Shown here: positions 10,831 to 24,098 of the stretch, piece by piece
How the letters are laid out: every line of letters begins with the position of its first letter
How positions within the stretch are numbered: position 1 is the first letter of the stretch
Source of the DNA: Eudorina sp. 2006-703-Eu-15
Lineage: Eukaryota > Chlorophyta > Chlorophyceae > Chlamydomonadales > Volvocaceae
Length of the DNA: 64,000 bases
Assembly: GCA_003117195.1 (NCBI GenBank)
Contig: BDSI01000011.1
Coordinates: forward strand, 1,590,135 to 1,654,134
Direction of reading: 5' to 3'
Position numbers and translations under genes: made by a program
Notes under the pieces: model-generated
Databases searched by the model: none
The model's input: the letters and a program-made list of their open reading frames with translations, nothing else
What the model was told of the DNA's origin: nothing

Positions 10831-13800
10831 ATGCAAGCTGTCCTCACCCCCGTTGTCACCGCACCTGCGGGCTTTCGGCAAAAAGACATTGTAACGAAAT
10901 GTTTAACCGCGCAACCATGCCGGCCTTGGCTGTCAGCGGCCTCCGCGCCGTCGGCGTGCCGACAGGGAGCTATTCCGCGACCACGGACGTTGCCCGGGCC
11001 ATCTCAACCAATTGAACGGGGTTCTTGTACCATAGCATGTGCGTCAGCTGCTAGCGCGTCTTCTGACCAACCCAAGTTGAACTGGAAGCTGCCGGTTTAC
11101 ATTCTTCTCTGGTAAGGCGGGCCCTTGGGGCGCGCACTGTCACGGAACCGTGCGGATAGAGCCTACATGCTTACAATTTTTCTCTTGGCAGGTATGCTTT
11201 CAATATCATCTTCAACATCATCAACAAGAGCACGCTCAACACGTTTCCGTGCCCATGGTTCATAGGAACTTGGCAGCTAAGTGAGTGGCCGCCGACTGCC
11301 GCAACCGAATCCCGCGTTGACGTCAAAAACAGCCCTGCGAGCTTGGGGCCGGTGCAACAGGGGATGGAATCATGCGCGTTTTTGGAGCTGTAATGGGTTG
11401 GTCGTCAACCAGAAATCCTTGCACTTGCGTCGACATGATCGAAGAGCAGCGGCAGTACTTCACCTCGTATCTTTTTCATTGTTTATTAATGCTGCATCTC
11501 ATCGAACCTTCCCGGTGTTGATTCCGTCAGCGTCCACACGCTCTCGAGCGCCCAATCCCCCTCCGCATGCCGCGGGATGCTGCCCTCCTTCCACCCAGTG
11601 CCCTGCATCCCCCTCCTGCTCGCGCCCGTACGATGCGCGCCCCAGCGTCTGACTGCCCCCGCAACTTCCAGCCAGCTTCCGCACCACCAACACCCATATG
11701 GGAACACCCAAACCAACACCCAAATACGCACCCACACCCACACGCACACCCGCGCATCCTGACCTCCCTGTCCCTCACTCTCGCATTCCTCAATCACTAC
11801 AGCCCCTCCCTGCCCGCTCCCACCCACCCACCCATCCACCCACCCAGTCGCCAGCGGTCTGTTCATGGCGGTGCTGTGGATCACCCGCCTCCACCCGGTA
11901 CCCTCCGTGGACGCCAAGTTCTTTGCGGCGCTGATGCCGGTCGCCCTCTTCCACACGGTCGGCCACATCGCGGCCGTGGTGTCCTTCAGCCAGATGGCGG
12001 TGTCCTTCGCGCACATCGTCAAGAGCGCGGAGCCCGTCTTCTCGGTGGCGCTCAGCGGACCGCTGCTCGGGGTCGGCTACCCATGGTGGGGCTGCAGGGC
12101 GCCGGGGTGTCTTTAGCGAGGAGCGCGCCCGAACTACCCAGGCCCCAAATGCTTGCCAGTCAATACCTGCCATATACGGCGCCGGGGTGTGTATGCGCGT
12201 CGGTGGTGCTTGGTGGGGTTGGATACCAGGGGGGCACTGGTTGTGTTAATGCGCACTACCGCCGTGATGCGTTACAGCAGAGTCGATCCAGGCGAGGCGA
12301 TGGCCGGCACTCCGATCCCGGCCATCCACATCTCCAAGCCGGCACTCCGATCCCGGCGACCCCGCCAAAAGTCCAAAGCGGTCCAGCTCCCCGCCCAAAA
12401 GCGTATTGGCCCCCCAACACAGTACCCATGTTGCACCGGAACACCCGGGGCTTCGCCCCGGCTACGCACATCGGAACCCTGCACTCGGGTGAAGAACGAA
12501 AAACCCAAGGGGCGCCAGAGCACCGTAAAAACACGCGACCGGCCCGCGCAGAGTGGGTGGGTCAGGGACTAGAGGCCACTGTCCCGGCGGAAGGACTACA
12601 CCCTACTGTACCAACAGCCCCAACTCCAGCAGCAAACGTTTGCATGTGTGAGCGAATTTCGCGGTCTGGCTTGCCCACTCGCTGCTGCGCCCCGCACCCG
12701 CCCCCGCCCCGCCCCCCGCCGCAGGTACGTGTGGGCCTCGCTGCTGCCCATCGTGGCGGGCTGCTCGCTGTCAGCCATGAAGGAGGTGAGGCCGGGGGAC
12801 CGTGCCTGATATTTGCGGGAGGGAGGGGCGGGGCGCAGGAGGCGGAGCGCTGGGGAGGCAAGAGGCGGCAGGCAAGGGAGGGGGCGGCTGGAGCTCCTTG
12901 ACCTACGGGTCGGAGTTCCACTCGGGCACGGGCCGGCCACTGGTGGGCCGGGGGCGTGAAGCCCGAAGGAGGCGCACCTCCACCGCTGTCCTCCTGCGTG
13001 ACAGTGGCGAACATGCTCGGCCGCTGGGAATGCCCCGCAACGCACTGTATAGGCAATCCAGCGAGCAGGCGCGGATGGGCTCCCCATTCAGCAGGACAGC
13101 AGAAACGTGCCTGTTCGTTCCGAAACAGCTGGGCCCGTTGGAACGTATGGTCGGAACCCTTGTAACAGTTACAAAAACCCATGTGGGTGCACCTCATTTG
13201 TGTATGTGTGTGTTTGTGCATGTTTGGTGCATGTGGCCCTACAGGTGAGCTTCGCCTGGAGCGGGTTCAACAACGCCATGATCTCCAACCTGGGCATGGT
13301 GCTCCGAAACATCTACTCCAAAAAGTCGCTCAACGACTACAAGGTACGGCCGGGTGGGGTGGGGGTTGGGGGCGAGGCGGCGGATGCCTCCCCACTCGGA
13401 TAGAGCGTAGAGGGCTAGAGGCAGTGTAGCACGGCGCCGCTATGCGAGGCCCAATCGAACAGCCGTTGCCGCGGTGGAGAGTTGGCCCCGGCGCTCGTCG
13501 ATGGTGAGGCGGAGTCCTGCGGGTGACGCGGCAACAAACGAACTGCATCTGTTCGTTTGTCCGTCAACCATGTCGTAACGTTCCCATACGGTGCCCGTAC
13601 CGGACCATCCTCTCAGCCCTCATCCCGTCGCCGCGCCGTTGCGGCGCTGCGTCCCGCCTCTAATCTGTCCTGCCCTCCCTTGTTCCCCTCCTTTGCTCCC
13701 CTCCCTCGCTCCCTTTCAGCACATTGACGGCATCAACCTGTTCGGCCTCATCTCCATCGCCTCCCTCGTCTACTGCCTGCCCGCCGCCCTGGTTCTGGAG

Positions 13801-14508
13801 AGCGGCATCTGGCGGGCCACCTGGGAGGCGGCCGCCGCCAAGGCCGGGCAGCAGGCCACGCTGCAGCTTCTGCTGTGGGGAGGCCTCTTCTACCACCTTT
13901 ACAACCAGGTACGGCAGCGCGGGGGCAACGTGCGGCTCTGTGCGTACTGCTGGACGGTACGGCAGCGCGGATACCTGGGGCGGGGCGGTACGGCGCGGAG
14001 GATGGGGCAAGAGGGCGCCGCGTGGGGTTTTCCGGAGACGTCCGGGTATCCTTTGTTGCGTACTACACACTGCTTCACCTGTTTGAGAAACACAACGGGT
14101 GGAAAGAAAGCTACGGATTACCTCAGTGGACCGCCTGACGGCTATCGGTGTGGCTATCGGGGTGTCGCCGGAAGGGACAGGACAAACCCGAAAACATCCG
14201 TGTTCCAGGCTTCGGCTCGATCAACATGTATGCGTTGCGTTCCGCGGTGCGCCGCCCTCGTTTCCGTCCGCCGCACGCAGCTGTCGTACATGGTGCTGGA
14301 TCAGGGCATCTCCCCCGTCACCTTCTCCGTGGGCAACACCATGAAGCGTGTGGCGGTCGTGGTCTCCTCCGTCATGTTCTTCCGCAACCCCGTCTCGCCG
14401 CTCAACTGGGCCGGCTCCTTCATCGCCATCGCGGGCACCTATCTCTATTCCCTCGCGACGGACAAGTACGCGGCGGAGAAGAAGAAGGCGGCGGCCGCCA
14501 AGCAGTAG
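10831..14508 (+). CDS. Plastid triose-phosphate/phosphate translocator
   Basis: Seven exons (10831-11111, 11192-11280, 11848-12085, 12725-12785, 13245-13343, 13720-13908, 14281-14508) encode 394 aa. The start at 10831 opens a long Ala/Ser/Pro/Arg-rich stretch, a typical plastid transit peptide of about 80-85 residues. The mature part begins KLNWKLPVYILLWYAFNII, then FNIINKSTLNTFPCPW. Typical family blocks follow: FHTVGHIAAVVSFSQMAVSF, HIVKSAEPVFSV, AMISNLGMVLRNIYSKK, FYHLYNQLSYM and SPVTFSVGNTMKRVAVVVS. The KR pair near the C terminus is the phosphate-binding pair of plastid phosphate translocators. FYHLYNQL and the ISI-LVYCLP helix are closer to TPT than to the GPT or PPT classes. The protein should exchange triose phosphate or 3-phosphoglycerate for phosphate at the inner envelope. 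Exact substrate range is inferred. The tail is Lys/Ala-rich. Confidence 0.93.
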
Positions 14509-17218
14509 TCGCGACAGTCGTTGCAAACGCGGCAGTATATGCATGCGGTGGACTGGTAGTTCGCCCGCGGTGGAAAGCACAGCAGCGTGACAGGGTTGGG
14601 CGGGCTCTTGTAGGTGTCGCTCTAGTGTGAAGGTCTCATGGCTGGCTTTTGCTGCTGCTTTTATCTGCTGCTGCTGCTGTGAGGTTATGTGGCGCTGGCT
14701 GTGAGGTCCCCTGCGAGGAGGCTGATGCGGTTCATTCCTAGCCCTGCTGGTGTCGTTCGCGAACGCAGTGGCGCAGAGCGGCGGTCGACCCGCAGTTGCT
14801 GGGGGGGGGTTCGTGGATTGGGTCGCGCCCAGGAACCTCGCCGTCGCGGGGAAGATGTTGCACAAGCAGGCAGGGCATGTACGGGAGGCGTGATAGGCCA
14901 TGAGGGCATGTTGTGGGTTGCGCAAGGCCGCCAGCAGGTATGGGGCATCGGGGGGCGGACGGTGGGACAGGGGGAGGGCGGCACAGCGGTGCCCCGGAGC
15001 CGCCCCACGGCGGCAGGCAGGCGGGCAGACAGGGCACATTGGCTCCGGGCTGCAGATGAAGGGTACCCGCACGGCATGTTGCGGACCTTGCGCCCGGCCC
15101 CAGTCAGCCATCGATTGTCGCAGCTCGAGAGTCACAGGTGGCATCTGCGGGGCCCGGCGCGGCTGCGGCTGCCCGGCCGGGTAGACAATTTGCAGCGGTT
15201 GCGGTTGTAGCTAGGGTTGTCGTGAGGCGCTGGCTCTCAATGTTGGGATTCTACTTTTCACACGACGGCGGGGCGGGCACGCACGGCGGCGTGAGGCAGT
15301 CGCAAAGAACGGTGGACTGGATTTCAGCGAGGGAAGCCAATTTATTGGGAGTACGGTTGCGTTATCAAAGGGGCGGCAGAGTGGCGGGGTAGCAAGGGAA
15401 GGCAACGCTAGAGGGTGCGGCTGCGGCGGAAGGCGCCAGGCGACTAACCACTGAGGTGCTGTGGTAGCGTGGGGCAAACCCGCAGAACTAGACAGAACGA
15501 ACCATGCATGGGGACCGATGTTGCAAAAGCATTGTTTGTTGTTGTTGTTGTTGTTCTTCTTCTTCTTGTTGTGGGGGCCTGACAGTGCAAGTTGACCGAC
15601 TGCGGACTGGGTTCCAGGGAGCAAGAGATGGACTGTTGCACGCGGCCCACACCCACCTGGATTGAGCGCGGGGTTTGCTCTCCGAAGTGTCGCTGTACGG
15701 TGGCGGCCCCACAGCGGTCGCGTGCATGGACCTTCGCTCGCAGCAATACTGGTAGCGGGCGCATCGGGATGCGGCTGTGTGTCGCATCACATGCATCGTC
15801 ACGTGTTGTCGTGACGGTATCTATTGACTTGCTGTTCGGCTCGGGACTGTGCGTTGGATCGGCAATCCTACAGATGGCAGACGTACGAACATCACGTTCG
15901 CAAAGAATGTAGTACCTCGCGCAGGCTGACAAAGCAACGGCTCCTGTCTTGTATCTCAACTGGGGGCCTTAGGGAGCCGGGGTCTCTGGTGTGTAGGAGC
16001 GAGAGGGCTAGGGGGGAGGACTAAGGGAGAGGCCGTCTTCGTGCTCGGGGCTTTACAAGGTAAATATGTCCACGTATCTGTGCTGCTGCTGCTGCGGCGG
16101 CGGCGTTTCCAGTCTCAGATGCAGCGACCCTTTGCGTAGGCTTGGCACGGTACGTACCTGTTGGTGAATGGCTTTTGCGGACGCGGCTTCCATTGACAGG
16201 ACAGGGATGGAGAGGGCGTGGCGAGTGCTCCCCGCATGCATCGGGAGTTCATCATCAGCCGGCTTCCGCAACGATCGTTCCCTTTAGTTGTGTTCTCCCG
16301 CCACCCGCGCAGCCCTACCCACAAGATCACGAGCGACATGCTAACTTGCCATCTTGAAAGTGCATCTAGACCCCAGGTGAGCGCGCACCTCATTGTTTAG
16401 GCTGCGGCGGCGAGGGCGAGCGCGCCTCGCTCCGCCATGCCATCGACTGCTGCCTTGCACAACCTGGGTCTCAAGGATCCTTAGAATAAGACGCAGGTAG
16501 GCGTTCTTTCATCACGTCGGCCAAACCTACGTGTACCAACTATTGAACCTCAGGATAAGTGCGGCTTTTATATGTAGGTGTTTGCAGCCGGCCTCTTAGG
16601 CCGTGCTATCTTTCACACCCAGCTGCTCGTGCACCCTTCCGCCCTAACCTATAACACTTATTATCACAACGGTCCCGGGCAAACCCTCCATATATGAGCG
16701 TTAGGAAGTACAGTTGCTGCGGAAGCCGAGATCCCCAATACAATCAGACCGCCAATGCTCACAGGTTGGCACCTCGCTCCAAAATTGTTTCTCTCGCCAT
16801 CAATGCCGCACGGTGCCGCCACCCACACCCGAACACACGCAGCGTGCAGCAGTCAACAACCTCCATGACTCACATACGAACGGAGATGTCTTGTTGGTAA
16901 GTATGCTCTAAAAGCATGTCGTCAGTCACGCGGGATTGTTCAGCGAGGGAAGCCCCATCGCCCGCTGTCAATCCGTCTTCGGTCGCGAAGACCGGAGGAT
17001 TGGATTGCATCCCCTGCTGCCTCCCGTCACGCTCAGCACTGCCAGGCGCCTGATGAAGCCGTCACCAGCGTCACAGGCGCTGAAAGTCCCTATGCCAGCT
17101 GGCCAAGTCGGGTCGGGCCAGCCATGCCTACCAAATCAATGTACTAGCTGCACAACGCTCCCCCGCCAGCCTTGCGTAGAAAGGCGCGGCAGGCCACGCG
17201 AAGCCAAGGCGCGGAGCC
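14509..17218. other. Long convergent intergenic region, no gene seen
   Basis: About 2.7 kb lie between the translocator stop and the SHMT stop. A short tract at 15538-15570 is a TTG/TTC triplet run. The stretch from 16480 to 16930 is AT-richer. Open frames are short, disagree in phase and show no family motif. The 3' UTRs of both flanking genes probably account for part of it. Confidence 0.6.
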
Positions 17219-20200
17219 TCAGTCCTTGTACCGCATCGCCGCCTTCTCGAAGCCTATCGTGGGGAACCGCATCGCGAAAGTCTCGACGTCCTTCTTGAGG
17301 GTGGCCAGCTCGGGCGGAGTCTGCGGCGGTGGGGACGCACGAAGAATATACGGTGACGCGGGTTTTACAGTGAAGCGCGCACGAAGGTTATACAGTGACA
17401 TGTCAGCGCAGGTCCCCTCCGCAGACACACCGTTGATCCCTTTGGGGTCCGCTGTAACGTTCATTCAACACCGCCAACGGAGTGACATAGCGCCCGTGTG
17501 TGACCGATGATGCGTGGCCGTCACACTCGACATTGGCGACGCAGCAAGTCAACAACATATCATCACATGTCATCACACGGCACGCGAAGCAGAGTCCATC
17601 CGCCGTCTGTGTCCCAATCACCCGTCCTTCGTCTTTCGCGCAAGGTCAATCCGCAAATTCCCAAGCCCCACCAACTGGGAACTTCCCTGCGCTCATCTAC
17701 TCCAGAAACCTTTCCCTTTTCTCCCAACCGAACCGTTGGCCTCGACCCAGCTGCCCTCCCGCTCTCCCGCCCATACATCGCCCCTCAACCTTCTTTATCC
17801 GCTGCCTCGTCTCCTCATCCACCCTAAACCCCGCCCCCCCTCCCCCAAGCCGCTCGTCTGCGCCCCGATCCCCGGTTTCCCGCTTACCTCCTTGTTCAGG
17901 TACTCGCGGAACTCCTTGAGCTTGGGGTAGTGCTTCTTGAGGTCCACCGCGATGTTGACCGCCCGGTCCACGTAGTCGGCCACCTGGGGGTGAGGGGGCG
18001 GGGTACGAACCATCGAGGTCGGAACTACCTGGTTGAGGGACTGGAGCCATTGGCAAGAGGACCAGGAGCAGCTGCGGATCTGGGCCGAGACCATAGCTGG
18101 TCGAGGTCATGGGTCGGGTGGAGCCAGCGACAGACATCTGCATCACCGTGGCATGTCTGATACCGGCACTGCAGTGGGCAAGCCGGGGGTGGGCCATGCA
18201 CCTGATCCTCCGCACACTCGCTCCCTCTCTAGTCCCCAAACAGAGGCCCGCCAGAACCCAGCCAGCACACGCCCGCCACTTCTCCGCCCTTTCCAGGTCG
18301 GACGGCCGCCCTTTCCAGGTCGGACGGCCGCACACGTGACCTGGACGGTCGGACATCTCAGGTTGTGAGCCGCCACGCCCACCTGGTCGAAGTCCTCCTC
18401 CACGAAGCCGCGCGAGGTGAGCGCCGGCGAGCCCATGCGCAGGCCGCCCGGCACCAGCGCCGAAGTGTCCCCCGGCACCGTGTTCTTGTTGGCGGCGATG
18501 TGAGCCAGCTCCAGCACCCGCTCCACCCGCGAGCCGTCCACACCCTAACGTAACGTCACCACGGGTGGCGGGACCGGGGTAACGTCACGATACGCTACGG
18601 GCGCAAGAATGTCTGGAGGTTGCCCGTGAGCAACCCCGAAGCGTGATGTGTGTGTGTAGGGGGGACAGCATGGGGGGGACCGCGCAGCCGGGGGCATGGC
18701 TCTGCGGCGCTATGAATCAACATCGACGCCCGGCGGCGGTAACCCACCGAGGGCCCTGAAGGAAGCAGGGACGCGAACAACGTCACCCTCCGGAGTATCA
18801 GCTTCCGCCTCCGAAGCCCATAAACAAAGACACGCGGCGCACTTGCTGTTCTCTCTTGCACCCCAAGAAGTCCTTCCAACAGACCCGAGGGTTGCATCTG
18901 CCCACGAGCGACTCGGCAAGGTCTGCAACCCGAGGCACCAACGCTGCTGACGCACGCAAGTGCCCCGCTTCCGCCGATGCCCTGCTGCTGCTGTTGTACC
19001 ACGGGCTGTGAAACAGCCCAACAATCTCCATCGCCCTCGGTCCCTGACCCCCACCGGATCTGTGGCTTGACAGTCCGCACAGCCACTTGACCTCCACCCA
19101 TGCAGGCCACCCCTCCCAGCCCGGCCGCAGCGCCCGCCGCGAGAGCAGACCCAGCCGCCCACCTTGGGCCGCAGGTCAACCAGCACGATGTGGTTATCAG
19201 TGCCGCCCGACACCAGCTTGTGGCCCCGCTTGGCCATACCCTTGGCCAGGGCCTGGCTGTTGCGGAGGACCTGTCGGGCCGCGCTCGCGGGGAGGGGCAC
19301 GGGGGCAAGGGAAGGACGTCGGGACAGGGGCCGCAGGCCGACATGTACGGCGGTGAAACGGAGCGGCTCCAAGATGGACTGTCGCAGGTCGGCGGGTCTC
19401 ACATGATTGCTTGAGTACAGCTTGAATACAATCTAGCGCGGCATTACTACCGATAACGCTACCAACCCGGTCCGGCAAGACTGCCAGCCCTGTGCCGCCC
19501 CGCCCTGCCCCCGCCCAGTCGGCTGGGCTGCTCCGAGACCAGCCCGCCAGCCCTCTTCCCCACCCGCGCCTGACCTGGTCCTGGTAGGACTTGAACTCAG
19601 GGGTAGCGGCCTGCTTCAGCGCGCAGGCCAGGCCCGAGATGGTGTGGTTGTGCGGGCCGCCCTGGGGGACGTGACGGCGGTCCAGCGATGTGACGGGGTT
19701 AGCGCGCAGCTGCCGCGGGCTGACGGTGGCAGGGCTGACAGGTGGCACATCAGGGAATGCAGGAGGCCGCATCGCGATGGACGCAGACTGGCACTCGGCT
19801 CTCATCGAGAGCTCCTAACGACCCAACGCCCACACGGGCTCACCCCAGGCGCTCGTCGCACCGACGCTGGAGCTCCCAACGTAGCGCACACGGCTTCGTC
19901 CACCCCGGTCTTCAGCCTCCCCGAGCCTGTGACACCCGTTCGAGCCACCCGTACGACAAACCTGCAGGCCGGGGAACACCGCGAAGTTGATCTTGTCCTC
20001 GATGTCGTACATCACCGGCTTGCCGGTCTTCGGGTCGGTGCGCCGCACGCCGCGGCGGTAGAAGATCATCGCGCCGCGGGGGCCGCGCAGCGACTTGTGG
20101 GTGGTGGTGGTGACGATGTCCGCGTAGCCGAACGGCGAGGGCACCAGATCCGCCGCCACAAGGCCGCTGATGTGAGCCATGTCGGCCAGCAGCCAGGCGC

Positions 20201-23200
20201 CCACCTTCGGGGGCCCAAGCAGGGACACGATGAGGGATGGATGGTAAGAAATGGACAAGAAAAAACAAAAGGGGAAGAAGAACAACGAACTACGTTGCAG
20301 GGAAAACCCAAAGACCGCAAGCCAGGGCCACCTCCCGCTGGTCCACGTCTGGTCCACGAGGGCATGGGGTGGCATCAAAGTGTACGGCCCACGGCCTTTC
20401 GGTGGTGCGGCGGTGCATCCACAACCTGTCTGTCAGCGATCCACAACCTGTCTGTCAGCGAGATGGTCGAGGGCCGGACTGACCTTGTCAGCGATGGCGC
20501 GCATGCGCGGGTAGTCGTAGTGCCGGGTGTAGGCCGAGGCGCCTGGCAGACAGGGAGGGCCGGGGTTTCGCTGTCTTTATTTACTAACACAAGGGGGCCG
20601 AGGCGCGGCGGGGTGCGACAGGACGCATATCGGAGACGAGGGCCAAGCGGGAGGATCGAGGCTGACTTGCTATCGAGCCGCTCGTCACAAGTGGCCACAT
20701 ACTGTCACGAACAGGCACAACAGGGACGGCGGTCAGCCACAGAACCCTTCCCTGCCCTGCGGAGGCCATGCGCCGGCGGAGCGCCCCGCAGAGAACCCTA
20801 ATCGCCCTTCTCCTCCTGCAGTCCAGGTTTGACTGGGCCATGTTTCGACCTCGTCCCATCCCGGTGCGTTGCGATCCGCCGCCCCCCCTCCCGTCCCAGC
20901 CCCAGCCTCACCCGCCACGATCAGCTTGGGGCGGAAGAGCACCGCGTTTTTCTCCAGCGTGTCGTAGTCGATGAGGCCCGTCTCCTCGTTCAGGCGGTAC
21001 GGCATTTGCTGCAGTACACAAGGATGGGCCCGAGCAGGACCGGACAGAACGGTGGAGTAAATTTGAGCAACCAGCCCGATCCCGACCGCGACCGCAAGAC
21101 CCAAGAAGCGAAGGTATGGTTCTGATATAACCGTGAGTTATATCTCAATGGGGTCGTGCACACACCATTCTTATCCTTGAGCAAATGCCACACAAAACTG
21201 CGCAACCAGCTGCACGTGGCCCCCGACCGCAAGGCAGCAACTGCGTCCACATGCGGCCATGCCAGGTCGTTTGTCCGCCTTGCCGCTCGGACAGAACCAT
21301 GCGTGCCGGGCGCTTTATTGGCTCAGGTGACCGCCGCGGGGCAGGTCCAGCCCCGCACGATGCCGACAAACGTCTTCACGACTGGCCGATTGGCCAGAAG
21401 GATGATTTACGTCCCTACCCCACCAGCTGTCAGTAACCCAAAGAGTACCCCAAGCTGCTGTCCTATTTCGTTCCGATATCGCTCCAGGACATGGCGCAGA
21501 GCGCAATACGGCCGTGCCACAAACATGGCGCAGAGCGCAATACGGCCGTGCCACCTCCGTAGTACGACAATCCAACCGGAGGCCATGTGTGCGGGTGTCG
21601 CAACGATCCCCAGACGCCGATCGAATGCACATGGCTGACAGAGCATCTTCGCGCCTCGCTCGCATGGATCAAGACCAAAACCCCACCATACTACAAGGAG
21701 TTTCTGCCGCGAGGCAGACACGTCCAGTCCCATATTGCTTCTAAACGGCTTGCCAAGCGCGAGGAACAGCTATCACAACCCTTCAAGTCGCCGTCCCCCC
21801 CTAAGCGTGTGTGCCGTACAAACTATGTGTACGATTCTGCGTATACCGTACCTCAAAGTAGATGGAGGTGGCCGAGATCTTCTTCGTGTCCGTCTGGTAG
21901 CCGTGGCTCAGGTGACCGCCGTGGGGCAGATCCAGGGCCATGATGCGGTCGTGCGGCTGCAGCAGCGCCGTGTACACCTGGGGGGGACCAGGGAAGGGGG
22001 GGACGCGGACGTGCAGCACGCACGGCTCACAATCGTGGCGCGAAAGGAGGCAGGTTTGCAGTGCACGGGCCAGGAGCACGGGCAGCATGACAGTGCCGTT
22101 CTTGTCGTTCAGCAGTTGCATGGGGCATCACGAGGCGGCCGCACGAGCTCTAGTAGGTGACAGAGATGTGACGAGGCTCGAGGCCCAGCGGACGACAACG
22201 CAGCGGTTTCGGGTGGGTTGAGCCTCTCTCGCGGAGCAACAGCCCCATAGATTCAACAACCAGCCCCAACCGAGGCCCTCCCGCACACAGGTCAACCCCA
22301 CACAAGCCATCCCGCGACGCAACGCAGCACACAGGGCGTATTGGTTCTGAGCGCCCTCGTCAGGGTCGTAAGGGTATCATGCCGCCGGATCCAACCTTGA
22401 CGCAGTCAGCATGCAAACGGGAATGTTGCCTCGTGCCTCGGCGATTGTACGCCCGTGTCTTGGTGCCCGGCTCCCTGACGATTCCCCGCGTCATCACGCC
22501 GTGGATGGATCCGCGCGCCCGGGACGCCGCACGCCAGCGGTCCCGCTGCCCCTCCTCCTCCCCCGTCAAGAGGATTAGAACCCTGAGCCCGTCAGTCCCT
22601 AGCATGCACGCGCCCTCCCTTTCCCGTATGCGCGTAGCCGGGGCTGGAGCTGTACATCTCGGGGTGCAGCAGAGATTGATAACGCCGACGCACAGCTGCC
22701 CTCGATTCGGGGAGCACAGGACAGCGTTCCGCAACCCCTACAAGAAGAGCGTTTGGATGGGCACATACTTCCCAAGATGTTCTATCACGTTCCTCGCTGA
22801 CGCCCACCCTGAACCGACACACGCCCCGCATCTGCACCCGTACGGCTATCGCGACTCTTGCCGCTGTACACATGCTGCATCGATGTCCGTACCTGGAAGT
22901 TGGCCGGGGAGCCAGACAGCGACTGCACGTTGACGCCCCAGTTGGCCGGGTCCAGACGGAACGCCTTCAGAGCACGCTCCTGGAGAGGACGGGGCCCAGC
23001 CAATTGCGGACACGGTCACTGTCACCCCGGGACGCGGCGGCACCGCCTCAAAGATGGATGTTTGCGTGCCGCGAACCATGCGGGCGACTAAACCCATGTG
23101 CAATAGTCCAAGGCCATGGTACCTCGGCGATAAAAGCTGCTGTGCATCCCTAAGCGATGTCGCAGCTTGCTTGAGAGTATGCGGTCCCATGAGGATCAGA

Positions 23201-24098
23201 CTGTTCGTGAAACATTTCCGGATGTGTACGGGTGTGCCCAGCCTGCTACCCGGGTTACTGGCGCGCTCCCGCTTACGCTCCAGTGAGTTGGGGTGTTGCC
23301 CGTAACCCCCGTAACCCCCATAATGCCATGGCAAGGCGCAAGGCGCCATTCCACGTGCGTGTAGTTGATGTCAAACACACACCTGGCACAAGCGCTCCGC
23401 CATATCAATGAACTCGTTGCCGCCATAGTAACGAGCCCCCGGGTATCCCTCCGAGTACTTGTTGGTCATGACCGACCCCACCGCCTCCATAACAGACGCT
23501 GACACGAAGTTCTCAGAGGGAATCAGCTCAAGCCCCTGCGGTTGAACAGTCAAATCCAGCCAGTTGTAACGTCCAGGTCAAACGCCTCAAGGGCAGCGGG
23601 CACTCGACATTCCAGGCTCCGGCCAGTCCGTACCTTGAACTGACGATTCTTCTCCTTCTCAATAATATCATACAGATCTGGGTCCACCTCAGCCAGGGGA
23701 GCGTTGAGCACCTTCGGCCACTGCAATTGGCGCAAGCAGGCTGTTGGCGCAGCTGACGCATGAAAAGGAAGCATATGCCCAACTTACTGTGACGTGCGAC
23801 CGGCTGTTATCCTGGGAAAAGCGGCTGTACTCCTCCTCATTTGAAAGGGCAGGCTGCGAGGAAGGTAAGCTGCGTGAGTAAAATCCCAACCGCGCGGTCG
23901 GTCGGAAAGCACGACCCTCAGAAACGTGCTGACCTGTGCCGCAAACCACCGTTGCTGCACCAGCTCCTGCAGAGCGAAATGTAAGGAAAACCAGCTGGAC
24001 CCTTGCTTTAAGGCAATATGGGAACGTATGAAACTTACGGTGCTCTGCCTTGCCGACAGCGCCCGAAGAGCAAGCTGAGCACCCTTAATGCGCAACAT
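17219..24098 (-). CDS. Mitochondrial serine hydroxymethyltransferase
   Basis: Fifteen exons, all in phase, encode 521 aa. On the minus strand they are 24098-24039, 23966-23934, 23853-23788, 23720-23634, 23535-23383, 22979-22893, 21977-21852, 21008-20912, 20542-20484, 20204-19962, 19661-19575, 19270-19163, 18544-18383, 17983-17888 and 17320-17219. The N terminus ([20 protein letters not shown], then a segment with RWFAAQ) is a basic, hydroxylated presequence, so import into mitochondria is likely. Family landmarks are [54 protein letters not shown] and the PLP site [15 protein letters not shown] with Lys at about residue 293. The enzyme converts serine and tetrahydrofolate to glycine and 5,10-methylene-THF. 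In algae the mitochondrial form serves photorespiration with the glycine cleavage system. Several introns carry small duplications (listed separately). Exon 10 uses an AAG acceptor. Confidence 0.95.
18290..18333. repeat. 22-bp tandem duplication in an SHMT intron
   Basis: A 22-bp unit beginning CTTTCCAGGTCGGACGGCCG occurs twice back to back at 18290-18311 and 18312-18333, with one mismatch at the last base. It lies in the intron between exons 13 and 14. Confidence 0.85.
20417..20460. repeat. 22-bp tandem duplication in an SHMT intron
   Basis: An exact 22-bp unit beginning ATCCACAACCTGTCTGTCAG occurs twice back to back, at 20417-20438 and 20439-20460. It lies in the intron just downstream of exon 9. 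Confidence 0.85.
21320..21350 (-). repeat. Partial copy of SHMT exon 7 inside the adjoining intron
   Basis: These 31 bp match 21905-21935, part of exon 7, at 29 positions. The matched part codes on the minus strand for the DLPHGGHLS segment of the real exon. In the copy it reads [10 protein letters not shown] and soon meets a stop. No splice sites surround the copy, so it is a fragment, not an alternative exon. Confidence 0.7.
21490..21554. repeat. 31-bp direct repeat with 3-bp spacer
   Basis: Two identical 31-bp copies starting CATGGCGCAGAGCGCAATAC lie at 21490-21520 and 21524-21554. They sit in the same SHMT intron as the exon fragment. Confidence 0.85.

Noticed and set aside
11567..12901. 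A 444-codon plus-strand open frame overlapping the translocator gene
   Set aside because: It crosses translocator exons in another frame and its product is Pro/Arg/His-rich. It is a shadow of GC-rich sequence.
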